Assembly (NCBI GenBank): GCA_038373885.1
Contig: JAWZYV010011608.1
Coordinates: 496,001 to 560,000 of the forward strand
Length of the DNA stretch: 64,000 nt
Reading direction: 5' to 3'
Origin: Cheiracanthium punctorium
Taxonomy: Eukaryota > Arthropoda > Arachnida > Araneae > Cheiracanthiidae
The position numbers and the translations under genes were made by a program. Below, piece by piece: positions 11,480 to 22,397 of the stretch; within the stretch, counting starts at the first letter, position 1, and every line of letters begins with the position of its first letter. A model generated the notes under the pieces. It was not told the origin of the DNA, did not search any database, and saw only the letters and a list, made by a program, of their open reading frames with translations.

Positions 11480-12599
11480 ATCCTTACCCACCAATACAAG
11501 CATTTTTAAACAATAGTGTTAATTCAAAAATAAATACCCAGGTAAATATCCATTTTGACATAAAATAGTGTTGTGAATCTGGTAAATTGTTATTAGAAAA
11601 AAAAAATTACTTTTAAAGCGTTTAATATCTTCAAATGTGTTATTTTGTTTTTAGTGTCAAAATAATATACCTATTTCAGCATATGAGGATAAAAAGAAGT
11701 AATGTCTTGATATTGGTCAGCTGGGACGGAACTTAGAGTTAATGTATTTTAAATCATTACTCTATTTTCCGTACTTGCTAGCCGTATAGATGTTGGGGCA
11801 AGAAATTTGCCGAGAGACTAGAAGATTTAGTACGATGTACCTTCACGTAAGTAAAAACCTTGTATTTTTTAGTTCAAGTAATGATAACTCTTTGCAATTT
11901 AAACTATCATTTTATCTAAGTAGTTGAAAGATATTTTATGTACATGCGGTATAAAACTGTGCATGCAATTGTGCTAAAACGGATCTTCAATTTGTATTTC
12001 CAATAGTTCAACTTTTTAACAATAGTATTACCCAGTCAAAAAGATATGTGCTAGTTATACCCGCCTTTCTATAAAATAGGTTAAGTGCATCAATAAAATA
12101 TCACTCAAAAGGTTGATTCATGTATAAAATTATGCTTTCATAGTCAAACTGAAATTAGTGTTGCACATAAACAATCTAAATCGTATCGTATTGAAATTCT
12201 ATCAATCAAGTTATACTACTTGTGATATACAGGAAAAAAGTTTTGTAGGATTACTAAAAATGTAATTTTTTCTCTAATTGATCTATAGAAAATATAAGCT
12301 TGTATAATCGGTGCCTAAAATTTATCAAAAATGTATCGGTAAGAAAAAATGTTTAGATAAATACTTTGAGTATTCATACATTTCGTATACAAAAACTTGA
12401 GTTTTGGGGGATATATGGCTAAAGTGATTTTCACGCAATAGAATATAAGACTATATCCAAATCATTATTTGTAAAATCTGTAGGTACTGCAATCTTTCTA
12501 TGGTATAATTTTCTTACTTTCCCAACAGTAGAAGAAATTTGTAGAAAACTGTACTTTAATGTTAAACGGCTACTTAACAAAAATAGGATATACAAAAAA

Positions 12600-13040
12600 A
12601 TTAGCTAAAAATTAAAACTCTTGATTAAATTTTTTTTCTTGATAAATTAAAAACATTTGATTAAAAAACATTTGTTGTAAAATTAATTATTAACTTAAAA
12701 TTAAAACTTGGTTTAAAAAAATAAAATAAAAATAAATTAACTCTTGATTAAAAAAATATTTGTTGTAAAATTATTTAACTTAAAATTAAAACTTGGTAAA
12801 AAAAAATAAAATAAATTAACTCTTGATTAAAAAAATATTTGTTGTAAAATTATTTATTTTAAAATTAAAACCTGGTAAAAAAAATAAAAAATAAAAATAA
12901 ATTAACTCTTGATTTAAAAAATATTTTTTGTAAAATTATTTAACTTAAAATTAAAACTGTTGGTTAAAAAAATTAACTCTAGATTAGAAATGTATTTGTT
13001 GTAAAATTAATTATTAACTTAAAATTAAAACTCTTGGGAG
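12600..13040. repeat. AT-rich minisatellite, about 80-bp unit
   Basis: The unit contains TTAACTCTTGATTAAAAAAA, then ATTTGTTGTAAAATTA, then TTAACTTAAAATTAAAACTT and a variable A/T stretch. Five to six copies follow each other with length changes in the A-runs. Confidence 0.85.
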
Positions 13041-13391
13041 ATTTCTTTTGTTTGTAGGGCTCCTAGTATTTGTAAAAATTATAGGTACTAAAATCTTTCT
13101 ATGGTATAATTTTCTCACTTCCCTAACAGTAGAAGAAATGTTTAAAAAGCCCTACTTTAATATTCTAGTAAACTATTACTTATTAAATATATGCTATAAT
13201 CAGTATACAAAAAATTAGCTAAACATTAGAAGTATGTATTAAGCAACATTTATTCAATTTACATTGGTTCTATTACTAAATGGTAAAGGAAACTAAATAA
13301 ATAAAAAATAAACTTCGAAAAATTAATCAAAGTCCCAAATCATTTTCAAAACCAGAGTATAACACAATACACCTACAATTTTATACCTGAA

Positions 13392-13466
13392 GGATTCTCG
13401 GCCTAATGGTTTAAGCCAACAATCATTAGCCTATGAATTCTTTTGTAGGTTGCGCGTTCAAATCTC
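13392..13466 (+). pseudogene. tRNA-like sequence, probable SINE head
   Basis: An A-box-like CGGCCTAATGGTTTAAGC and a B-box-like GCGTTCAAATC are spaced as in a tRNA gene. The acceptor stem does not pair and the anticodon arm is unclear, so this is a tRNA-derived relic. Two copies of AAGTCCCCTTATTTGAAAAA follow. Confidence 0.5.
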
Positions 13467-13776
13467 AAAAAATTTTCCAAGTCCCCTTATTTGAAAAATA
13501 TGTCAAAATCTGAAAAAATTACAAGTCCCCTTATTTGAAAAAAAAAAATCTTATCAACCCTTTCCAACATCCGGTCTCAACTTCCTCTCTCAACATCCGT
13601 TCCGACCACGCCCCCTTCCCCACTCAGCCCAGGGAAAGCACCTCTACGGTGCACCTCACTTTTATCATGGCACCTCAAGAGCAGAATTCTTGTTTCCTTA
13701 CTACTATTTTGGGTATATACCCGGGTATTTACCCCTGAAAATAAATACCCGGGTATTTTACATCACTGGTTGTAAC

Positions 13777-13804
13777 CCCCCTATACCCTCTTGGATAGCC
13801 ACTG
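13777..13804. mobile_element. Right part of the split hAT MITE
   Basis: It completes the element that begins at 8437: CCCTCTTGGATAGCCACTG is a mutated form of the family end CCTTGGCTACGCCACTG. The outer duplication ATTCCACT follows at once. Confidence 0.85.
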
Positions 13805-14804
13805 ATTCCACTTATTCGTAATATCATCAAATAATGTTTTAAAGCAGTGTCAAAGGATGTGCTTAAAAATTTGCTAAAATAGGGCACATTAACTTTTTTA
13901 AGTATAGCGTTTACATTTCGCGTTTTTTAAAAGGACACCGCGTCCTGTTGAACTGCTGATGCGGGTAAGACTTCTCATCTATGAATTCATGAACTTTATG
14001 TACCTTTTTCTTTGACATGGTAAAAGATAATGTCATACAATTTTTACAGCAGTTACAATAAAATGTTTTGGACACTTTAACTAATCCATTTCTTTCAAAA
14101 AAAAAAAAAAAAATATTTTATTAAACATAACTTTTAAATTTGTATTTTTGATATAACTTTGCGCGCTAAAATTGATGATTCTCAAGATACCATCAAACCA
14201 CCGTATTAAAGTATGCAATATAAAATGATACATCTGCCCTTAAAAATCGAGTTCATAAGTCTTACAGATATTGAGGAAACGGAGCATAAACTTGAAAAAT
14301 CTCTGAGAAAAAAAATTAGTCTTAAAGATTTCGCATACTTTGTAATATTATCTCTAAAGATACTTAAGAGACTATTTAAGATTTTAAAGATTTTTGATAC
14401 TTCTGTTTTTTCAATAAACAAGTCTTATAGGTATATCGTTTTCAAGATAAAAGTTTAAAGTATTTAAACCAATAAAAAAAGAAAAAAAAAGATTTTTTGA
14501 CAGAGATTTACTTACCTGGTCCTCTTAAAGTATCGGATAAAACAATACCAAATAATAGACTACAAAATATGAAATAATAGTTAAATAAGTTCGAAAAATG
14601 TGCCATGACAGTCCCAGAAAATGTTCTAAATCAGTGATCAACAATGAACTGTAGCAATGGTATAACAGACTTTGAAATGTGCTAAAATAATGACTAATAA
14701 TGTACTAAAACAAAGCTAAAGAATGTACTCAAACAATGCCAAACAATATTTTCTAAACTGCGCGCTGAAACAAAGCGGAATAATGCACTGCGATGTACTG
14801 TAAC
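13805..14804. repeat. Satellite remnants and AT-rich filler
   Basis: Satellite words like those at 1019-4990 return at 13836-13890 and 14520-14800. Between them (13891-14519) lies AT-rich sequence with a poly(A) run near 14098-14113 and overlapping short open frames on both strands that show no domain. Confidence 0.5.
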
Positions 14805-14973
14805 CAGGGGCGTAGCCAGAAATTTTTCATGGGGGGGGTTACGACTACTACAACTCATATATATGTGTGCGTGTGTGTGATAATGTAGTGAAGAATATGC
14901 ATTTTGTATGGCAAAAAATTTCTCATGGGGGGGGGGTTATGACCCCCCTAACCCCCCCGTGGCTACGCCCCTG
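14805..14973. mobile_element. hAT MITE of the CGTAGCC family
   Basis: The ends are CAGGGGCGTAGCCAG and GTGGCTACGCCCCTG, with the perfect 8-bp duplication ACTGTAAC at 14797-14804 and 14974-14981. The inside has two G-runs, the phrase ACTCATATATATGTGTGCG and CATTTTGTATGGCAAAAAAT, as in the other copies. It sits in the satellite. Confidence 0.93.
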
Positions 14974-14981
14974 ACTGTAAC

Positions 14982-15200
14982 AATGCAAAAAATAAAAGTG
15001 TTATATCAATATTTAAAAAATATGCTAAATCTGTGCAAAACCATGACCTGAAATAATGCTAAAAAATTTGCTAAAACCAGACAATGTGTTAAACAAATGC
15101 GAAACGATTTGTTATAAAATTATCAAAGAATGTGTTATTACAATATGCTAATGATAAGTATTGGGTCGAAACAAAGCCAAATGATGTGTTCCAACAAAGA
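14982..15200. repeat. Diffuse satellite, last block
   Basis: Words such as GCTAAATCTGTGCAAAACCATG and GTGTTAAACAAATGC continue the satellite of the first 5 kb. It fades out around 15200. Confidence 0.6.
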
Positions 15201-16039
15201 ATTATAAAACGTTATTATTGTATATTACACACGAGCGTGTTTAGGGTTTAATCGGCGCTGAATGAACGTAATTTAGCAGCCTTTCAAAACTCCTTACTTA
15301 CTCAATTGCAGATCTAAAGATTCTTCCAACATCATTCCCCAAAACAAATGCTTCTGCTAATTATTCGATTAATTACTATTTTAAATGTAATATTTCCTAC
15401 AGTGTAAAAGCTACATTTTTCGCTTCCTAAAATTATTGGAGTACTCTTTACAATGCTTGCTGAAATGTCTTATCTGTCATTTGCTTTGAATCGGCACTAA
15501 ACGTTCGCGAAACATTCATACACAGTGATACTTTTTTTTTTTTTTTACAGTGCATAATTATGTAGTGTAAATAGCCAGAACCGATTACAGCAAAATCCTT
15601 TACAATATCTTTTTTCTACACTTGACCGTTTATAATTACACACAGATTAGAAACAGTCCTTGAAATATTGCAAGACACTTAATGCATTACTGTGTGTAAC
15701 TGAATGGAAGGTAAATGCGGATTTTTTAAGGGAAAAAATATTCCGGGCCAGCAACTTTTTAGGGACTTTCGTGAATATTTTCTATCGAATGGACTGCCCG
15801 TAAAACGGATAAAAGAGGTGAAGGTTCGTAAAAGGGGACATGGATCATTTTGTAATCTTCAGAAGGAATTTACGGACGAAATCTATACTATCCATTTAAC
15901 TACAGTAAACTATTTTTAGAAATTTTATGCATATTTCGAAAATATACAATTCATAAATAGACATAAATATTTTATCCCTGAAATATTTTTAAAAATATTG
16001 CAACGTAACAACGTATATTAAACGGCTTTAATGCTTTAA
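15201..16039. other. Unique AT-rich sequence
   Basis: Nothing recognisable apart from a T-run at about 15532-15546. A 71-codon open frame at 15704-15919 has no domain and is not called. Confidence 0.4.
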
Positions 16040-16720
16040 TAGGTTCGAGTAAAACAGCAAGCACTCTCGTGGTTAAAATTTTATTTATAAACGTGCGCAT
16101 TTGTTTATTCTACCGCTGCACGTTCAAAATTACGTAGACAAGGAGAGAAAGCGGATCGGGTCGGTAAAATAAATACAACGTACGTTGCCCTGAAACCCTT
16201 TCGCTGCTATGGAAACTTCAATAGTGATTACAGATTCCACTTTACAAGCATCCAGCTGCATTTTATATCACTTTACGGCCAACGTACGATCGATACAATG
16301 CCCATAAAAGTAGACGTGCCGGCATAACTAGGGAAGAGAAACCGCGCCATCAACCTCAAGTAACTTTCTCCGCTGCAGGAAAAAAGAACGTGCCATATAT
16401 ATACTCATTTTTATTTCTACACGCGCTCAGGGGTCATTCCTGAACTTCTTGTGAGAGTGAAGATAGAATAGAGCTTGCGTACAAAAAACAAAAGAGCATC
16501 CCCAATGAAATTCCGACGTGCCTCGAATCCCTCAAAAAGTCAGACGGACGTGCGTGGCTAGAGAGAAGACACGCAATGTCGACACGGCCGAATTGAAACA
16601 GGGCGACATTTTTGATCCGAAAAGTGAAAGTAGAAGTAAAAGGATTATCATCTGCGTCGTACTCGCTCATTGAGCTTCGGCTAATGAGTGAGTGAGTGGA
16701 GTTCACGCTGAGATGTTTAG
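16040..16720. promoter_or_regulatory. CpG-rich unique island
   Basis: CpG is much more frequent here than in the surroundings (for example ACGTACGTTG, CCAACGTACGATCGATACAA, GTCGACACGGCCG) and the sequence is not repetitive. A TATATATA stretch near 16395 lies inside. It could be a promoter, an untranslated exon or an enhancer. A 90-codon frame on the minus strand (16434-16706) shows no domain. The role is inferred from composition only. Confidence 0.3.
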
Positions 16721-17155
16721 GGTTATTATTGAAAAAGTTCTGGTCAAGGATTTAGCTGAATAAGGATGGATTGTTGTACGTGGTTAGATTTAGTCTTAAG
16801 ATGTGTGTGTGTGAGGGGATAAAATTGTAACTGTGGTGTTGCTATAAATATACACTAGTGGAAAATCTACAATAAAAAAGTTATTTTCATGAAAAATGCA
16901 CTATGATAATGCCATTTTTGAACGATAGAATTATTCGCAAATTTTCAGAAAGAAGTCGTAACTGCTAGCGTCTCAGCTGCCAGTCTTCAGTCCGTCAGTC
17001 TAAGGATCAAATTAGTAGCGCAGATCTATATGCATAGGGTTCCATTTCTGAGGAGTTAAATAGTTTTCTATGCGCATAAAATAATCACTGCATGGCGTCA
17101 AATCAAATAAAAATAGTTAAAACCTCGTAAAATAACACTTATAAACAGGTACTTA

Positions 17156-17337
17156 TGGACAAAACGATCCTTTTGGGTGGTACAAAAGGCCTAGCCTTCT
17201 TCAGATTCAAAAAAAGTTCCTGTGCATCCACAGAGAAAGGTCAGAACTCAAATTTTCTGCTCATGTGGATGCTGGAATTTTCTTGCAACTGAAAAAGGCT
17301 GGACATTTTGTGCCACCCAAAAGAATCGTTTAGTCCA
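17156..17337. mobile_element. Short inverted-repeat element
   Basis: The left arm TGGACAAAACGATCCTTTTG and the right arm, read inward as TGGACTAAACGATTCTTTTG, continue through GGGTGG(T/C)ACAAAA for about 40 bases. The flanks are TTA and CTA, so a 3-bp duplication is possible but not proven. No coding content. Confidence 0.7.
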
Positions 17338-17741
17338 CTAGGGGCCAAGGCCCCTAGACTCGCTACGCTTGCTTTTCGTATGAGGCATTCGGCTCTTAAT
17401 GGGGCTTATTCGTAAAAAAAGGCATGATTTCAACAAGCAAAACCCAAATGTTGGATCAGATAGAATGTTACCGAGCTACACATTGCTTGGTTCTTGCATG
17501 TTCCATGGAACATAAAAATTTAAACTTCGCACTATTTTCAATTATGTGAAACCCATGGAAAACCTTGCGTATTAGCCAATTATGACGATTTTTCATAATT
17601 TGGCGACTTGCGTATATGTATAATTAATAATTAGCTCTAAGAAAACAGTACTCCATATGTTTTCTTTGATAAAAACTTCGGAACATCTAGGATAGCTTGC
17701 CACCCATGGCGACTTTTCATTATTTGGGGATTTACAAATGT

Positions 17742-17960
17742 TCACAACCTACAATTACTGCTCATGTAAGGCTTCCGGAAAACCGTTATCCATATTTTCA
17801 TATACATAATCTTTTGCAGTTTGGCGTATTTAGCACCACGAATTATATCATCTCGCCGCGCTGGCAGATATCCAAAGTGTACTATAACTGCTATAATGGC
17901 ATAGTTAACACCACCAAATATTTCTACAGTAGCAAATACTCCAGCTGGACCGAACCGGCT
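17742..17960 (-). CDS. Candidate exon, unknown membrane protein
   Basis: On the minus strand an open stretch of 72 codons runs from just after a TTTTAAAG that could serve as a splice acceptor (17959-17966) to a TGA at 17742-17744. It has no early Met, as expected for an internal or last exon. The translation begins RFGPAGVFATVEIFGG, continues with a hydrophobic run (NYAIIAVIVHFGYLP) long enough to span a membrane, and ends with a basic segment (ARRDDIIRGAKYAKLQK, then KIWITVFRKPYM). This order, hydrophobic then charged with balanced codon choice, looks like protein rather than chance. I do not recognise the family. A possible splice donor GCA|GTAATT lies at about 17755. The opposite strand is also open over this span, which weakens the case. 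Confidence 0.4.
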   Translation of the reverse strand, partial: SRFGPAGVFATVEIFGGVNYAIIAVIVHFGYLPARRDDIIRGAKYAKLQKIMYMKIWITVFRKPYMSSNCRL

Positions 17961-19809
17961 TTAAAATAATCTGCATTTTAATTATTTTTCATGCCAACTT
18001 TGTGTAACACACTTTGAGTTATTTATTTCATATACTTTTTAATTTGTCGTAAAATGGATGTCATTATACTTCATGTTTTTCAATTTCACGCGATTCTACA
18101 ACCTTGGAATTGCTTTGTTGCAAAGGAATGAATGATTTTATGCCAAATTTGGAAACCATTCTGTTTATTTTTTTCCGTTTTTTATTAATATCTTCTAAAA
18201 TAATTCAATTTTCGAAATTTAAGTCATCTTAGGTTCCTCGGAATTTTTCGAATCTGTGGACACCTTAGTCGAAACTCAAATCCCCACGGTTTAGGAGAAG
18301 ACAGATAAACAAGCTTTGACAGCGGCCGTTACTTTTTTTTAGAATAGAGAGATAACTACTTTTTCACGTGCGTTATTTTACAAAGTTTTAACTATTTTAA
18401 TCTTGTAACATCGGCTTTTATTGAGTAGTGCTGTTATTTTTGATAAATCAAATCATCGGACTCCGAAATTTAACATTAATTTCTTTTCTTTTTGTTCCAT
18501 TTCTTTTCTTTTTTTTTTTTTCCATCCGCCATATTTTATCATATGTGATTCCTTTAATTCAATCTATCACTGAAAGGTAAATATTATTGACAGTTGGAAG
18601 ATAAAAAAGATTGTGAAAACGGCGTTATAAAAACAATTCTCACGGAAAAATTGAGGAAAAAATTTAGAATTCAAAGTTTCACACACTGTGTGAAAGAATA
18701 GTTACTTTATCTTGGGATTAAAGCTCAATAGAATATTTTTTGATCCTTCATTACATAATAACATGACAGTAAATACCGTACGTTGAACTTATCGCCAACG
18801 CAGTTTAGTCACGGTTCGTTATTTCTACGCATAAAGTTTTCGAATTGTCATATTAAATGCCGGTATTGCTGCATTATATTGTGTGAAACTGTATAGCATG
18901 ACATACCAAGACCACGTGTTTGAAAATAAGAAGATTAACAAAAGTGTCCGTGCATTGGCACATTATGTAGAAAAAGCGGCTTTTGCAAGAATTTGGATTA
19001 GTTATAAAGTCATTGAACTCTTTTTTTTTTTAAGTTTATAAGTTTAGAAATTTTGGTAAAAATTTTAATTTCTTTATGTTTACAATTTACATACAACCAT
19101 CCTACTTATCGTTTTACAGCATAACTACGCTGATCCCTGACTCACTGATTTACTCTCTAACAATTCCCGGAAACCACTTGAAGATGAAACTTTTACCGCT
19201 ATTACTCCAAGAAGATTAAAAAATTCGAAAAGATAAAAAAAACATAAAAAGCGTAAACCTACATCGTTTGTACAATCCGCTTGAAAGCTTTCATAATCAT
19301 GTATAAAAATATAGAAAACAACATGTGTTACTCTAAAAATTTGAAAATCCTCCCGTTCCCAAATTTTTAAGCGATTGTTTGCTATTTTCAGCTCTATTCT
19401 ATTACTGAGAGTAGAAAAAGTGAATCATTTGCCTGACAAGATTGGGCAAGTGACAATGACGTGATATTTGAAGACACGGTCATCAGGCTTTGAAGGGAAA
19501 ATTGCGATTTCAGTTCGTTTTAAACAGTTTTCTAAGACAACATAGCTTATTTTTTTTTATTATGCACGCCGTCTGCATGAAGCATTGATATAAGAGGGTC
19601 TGTGTACACAAAAAAGAAGTCGTTCGATGGCGCAAAGTTTCCGCGCGTTTCCAGAAGAGCATGAAATTAAATTTGGGTATATAATAAAAATTGAATATGA
19701 AGTTATTTATTTTAGATGGACGAAGATGAAATGCATCAAGTGTAGACATATTTTCGTCAAACGATTTTTCTAGCGCCCGTTGTAATTGCCTCCGCAACGG
19801 GCCTTGACC
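17961..19809. other. Unique AT-rich sequence
   Basis: No gene or bounded repeat was recognised. T-rich runs occur near 18480-18525 and 19021-19033. A 123-codon minus-strand frame at 19510-19881 runs into the following LTR and is taken as chance. Confidence 0.4.
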
Positions 19810-20430
19810 AGTTGCAGAAAACTGCTTCATTCTTGGGTTTGTCATTCCAGTGTATGTAGAAAGTTCTAGTAAAAAGTACACTTGTCAGGATGGAACACAA
19901 ATTTTATTGCTTCTAGAAATTCGTCGATCAATCAGCTGTACAAAGTTCACTGGCACTATAATGGCCAGTAACTTGCTTATAACAGTCCGCTTAGTGCAGA
20001 AGCTTTCACAGATGCTGTCTTTCTCGCACAAAATAAAGCACTTCCACAGACAAAAATTCAGTGGAAAATTGCGAAGATCCTTAGAGTCCCTCGGGGCTCA
20101 GAAATGAAGAATTTACACACAGCACTCAAAAAAACTTGTTCTCTTGCCAAAAAAACCAGCAGACTAACTCAAAAGGGATAATGCGCTGTCCTTTTATAGC
20201 TTATGCCGTACACCGGAGAACGGAAAATCTAGGGAAAACTATCTCTAGAATGATTTATATCGAACTCGAATTTTTTTATTGCGTAATAGAAGAATAATTG
20301 AGTAATATTAGACTATTGTGTACGCGTAATGCTGGAAAACAAATATTACAGGCTCCATAGGTAAAATCGCGCCAAATGTCCGAAATATCGCCAAATTTGG
20401 TGCCAATTCATTAATGTAAGTGGTAAACGG
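19810..20430 (-). mobile_element. LTR fragment, same family as 51609-52611
   Basis: It matches the solo LTR at 51609-52611 through most of its length: GTTGCAGAAAACT at the start, GTAGAAAGTTCTAGTAAA, the poly(A)-signal region (minus-strand AATAAAATTTGTG), and GAATTTACACACAGCACTCAAAAA. On the minus strand GCTATAAAAGG (about 20189-20199) is the TATA box. The far end, with CGCCAAATTTGGTG (about 20391), then diverges, so the end nearer 20430 is lost or decayed. Confidence 0.7.
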
Positions 20431-20718
20431 TAATATATTGTTAGAGAATAGCTTAAAACAATTAGAGGGGTGTTTATAAGTGTCAAATATTTGTGCATGT
20501 GTTTTGAAAAATGCGAGGATTTTTGGAATGCATCCGTAGCGTGATCCAAGACTCCACTGTATATTTATTTAAACAAAGCAGAATAAATTTAGAGTTAATA
20601 ACAGTTTATGGATTTACAGCCACTATCAGACTGTTTCCAACAGTATTTTTTTACAGTTTATAAAAAAAGTAATATATTTTAAAAATAAAAACAAAAAGAA
20701 ATGGATTTTTATAAATAA

Positions 20719-20828
20719 AAATATTATTCAAACACCTAGGGTTTGTTCAAATTTAATTCCTTTTCAATATTTAAAAAATATTATTCTAAAAATATTATTC
20801 AAACACCTAGGGCTTGTTCAAATTTTTT
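20719..20828. repeat. Direct duplication of about 38 bp
   Basis: AATATTATTCAAACACCTAG followed by GG(G/C)TTGTTCAAATTT occurs twice, about 71 bases apart, in AT-rich sequence. Confidence 0.85.
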
Positions 20829-21859
20829 TAATTAAAAATTTCGATTTAAAATTATTAAAAATTTACTAATTTACCCAAAACTCTATCATTTGTCTTACGG
20901 AATAAGAGAATCTCAGTCTTTCCAATTGCACTACTAACATTCAATAACTGCATTCCCTAACTACTTGGATTTCCTGGAATACTTTTCTTTATTAAGTGTT
21001 CTTTCAACGCTAGATATCATTGCTAAATCATATTTCTACATTAGCAAACTGCATCTCGACTAAAAATTTAACGAGCCACTATGAGAGTGATTTATCCCTT
21101 ATTTGAGAATCGAAGGGTTTGCTGCAAAAATGGAGGTAGCCCCAACTCTTCAAGTTTGCTGAAACTGTATAAAAACTCGCTTGGGGATTGAAGGCAAACT
21201 AACGAGACAGACAGTTTCATACCTTGAGTAACGCAGGAACTAACGATTGGAGCTACATCCTTGATACCATACAAAAAAGGTTTTTTTAAATTATTTTTTT
21301 AAAACTGCAAGACAGTACATGTAACCCCAAACACTGTAGGATGGAGCTACTCCCTTTTTCGCAATAAATCTTATTCTCTCGCAACAACTAATTTGAATTA
21401 GTTGAGGCTGAGGAGTAGGCTCGAACTAGTCTCTGAAAAACAGTCTAATAAATTGCGCTATTTTACTTTTTGGTCTATTTTCAGAGCACTTCATGTAGCG
21501 TTAGGATTTATAACCTGTATCTGCAAAATAATGCAGCTTTTGTCTATGTTTTTAAGATTACTAGCAAACCCCTCAATTAATTATTGCTAAGACCACATGT
21601 CTTGATGACGAGGTATGCATGCCTCATTCATTCATTATTGAGATTCATTATTGATTGATGATTCATTATTGAGAGCCTAGTAACTAACAGGGGTTTTAGA
21701 AGCTACAAGGGCTTCAGTTTAAGGATTGTGCAAAGGGTCCATCTCCTAACTTCCAGCAAAAATAATCTCCGAATCAGAATTCTCAAGAAGCATTTATACA
21801 TCCAGTGGCGCTAAAGTATGTTGCATCATGTCAAGTTTAGAGATGGCTGTGAAAGGTAG
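20829..21859. other. Unique AT-rich sequence
   Basis: Nothing recognised except a small cluster of ATTCATTATTGA words at 21625-21675. Open frames here carry no domain. Confidence 0.4.
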
Positions 21860-22393
21860 TGTGGTGTCATAAATAAAGAGATGAAGCCCTTTTGCTCCCA
21901 CAAAACATTTTATTAGACGGCACATACAAACACATAATTTATGAGTTGGATAAATTGAACAGTCAGAATGCGGGTTCGGAAAAATCTGGCCGTTACCGGC
22001 CTATCACCAGAGGAAAGTTACCTCTGCTCTGGTCGCTGTCTGAAACCGATATCCTCTCCTTGATGTGTTTGTTCATCTTGGCTCCCGGCTGGAATCTCAA
22101 GTGGATTTCGATCACGTGGGATGTTTGAAGTAAGTGTTCGAAAGTTATGAGATTCTCCATGTCGCTATAACGTTAAATTCCGAAGAGCCCTTGTAATACT
22201 CAGGGATTTTGTCGTTCTATAATGTCTGAACTGCACATTATCAAAGATCTATAGGTTCTTGTCGGAGACTTTACGATACCGCCCAAATCAAAGGTTATCG
22301 GAGAGATTCAAGTATTGGGGGGAAAGAAAAAGGGAGCATCACAGATATATCTCTATAAGTTCTAATTATTGTAATTATTCGGACACCGTCACA
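21860..22393 (-). mobile_element. Solo LTR, family B copy 1
   Basis: Ends TGTGGTGTC and GACACCGTCACA form the LTR-type inverted termini, with a 4-bp duplication GTAG at 21856-21859 and 22394-22397. On the minus strand AATAAAATG and a second AATAAA lie near the 3' end, which sets the orientation. A second copy is at 55861-56383. No internal region remains. Confidence 0.85.
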
Positions 22394-22397
22394 GTAG

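Larger units (their letters stand above)
8587..13768. mobile_element. 5.2-kb hAT-like element carrying an RT frame
   Basis: The left end CAGTGATGTGG and the right end CATCACTG (preceded by TATTTTA) are hAT-type inverted repeats. Both subterminal regions are packed with GGGTAAATACCC palindromes (8600-8680 and 13710-13760). It splits a smaller hAT MITE, and the sequence at the break is duplicated imperfectly: GTTGGGAC (8579-8586) and GTTGTAAC (13769-13776), six of eight matching. No hAT transposase (expected about 600 residues) is visible. Instead it holds a reverse transcriptase frame, a poly(A) tract, a TA/TG microsatellite, an AT minisatellite and a tRNA-like scrap. A third patch of the terminal words (ATACCCAGGTAAATATCC, about 11534-11551) sits inside, so it may be a composite of two insertions. 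Confidence 0.75.

Noticed and set aside
12600..13040. CRISPR-like array
   Set aside because: Adjacent AT-rich units with no unique spacers; it is a minisatellite.
19510..19881. 123-codon minus-strand frame
   Set aside because: It runs into an LTR fragment and has low-complexity, unfamiliar sequence.
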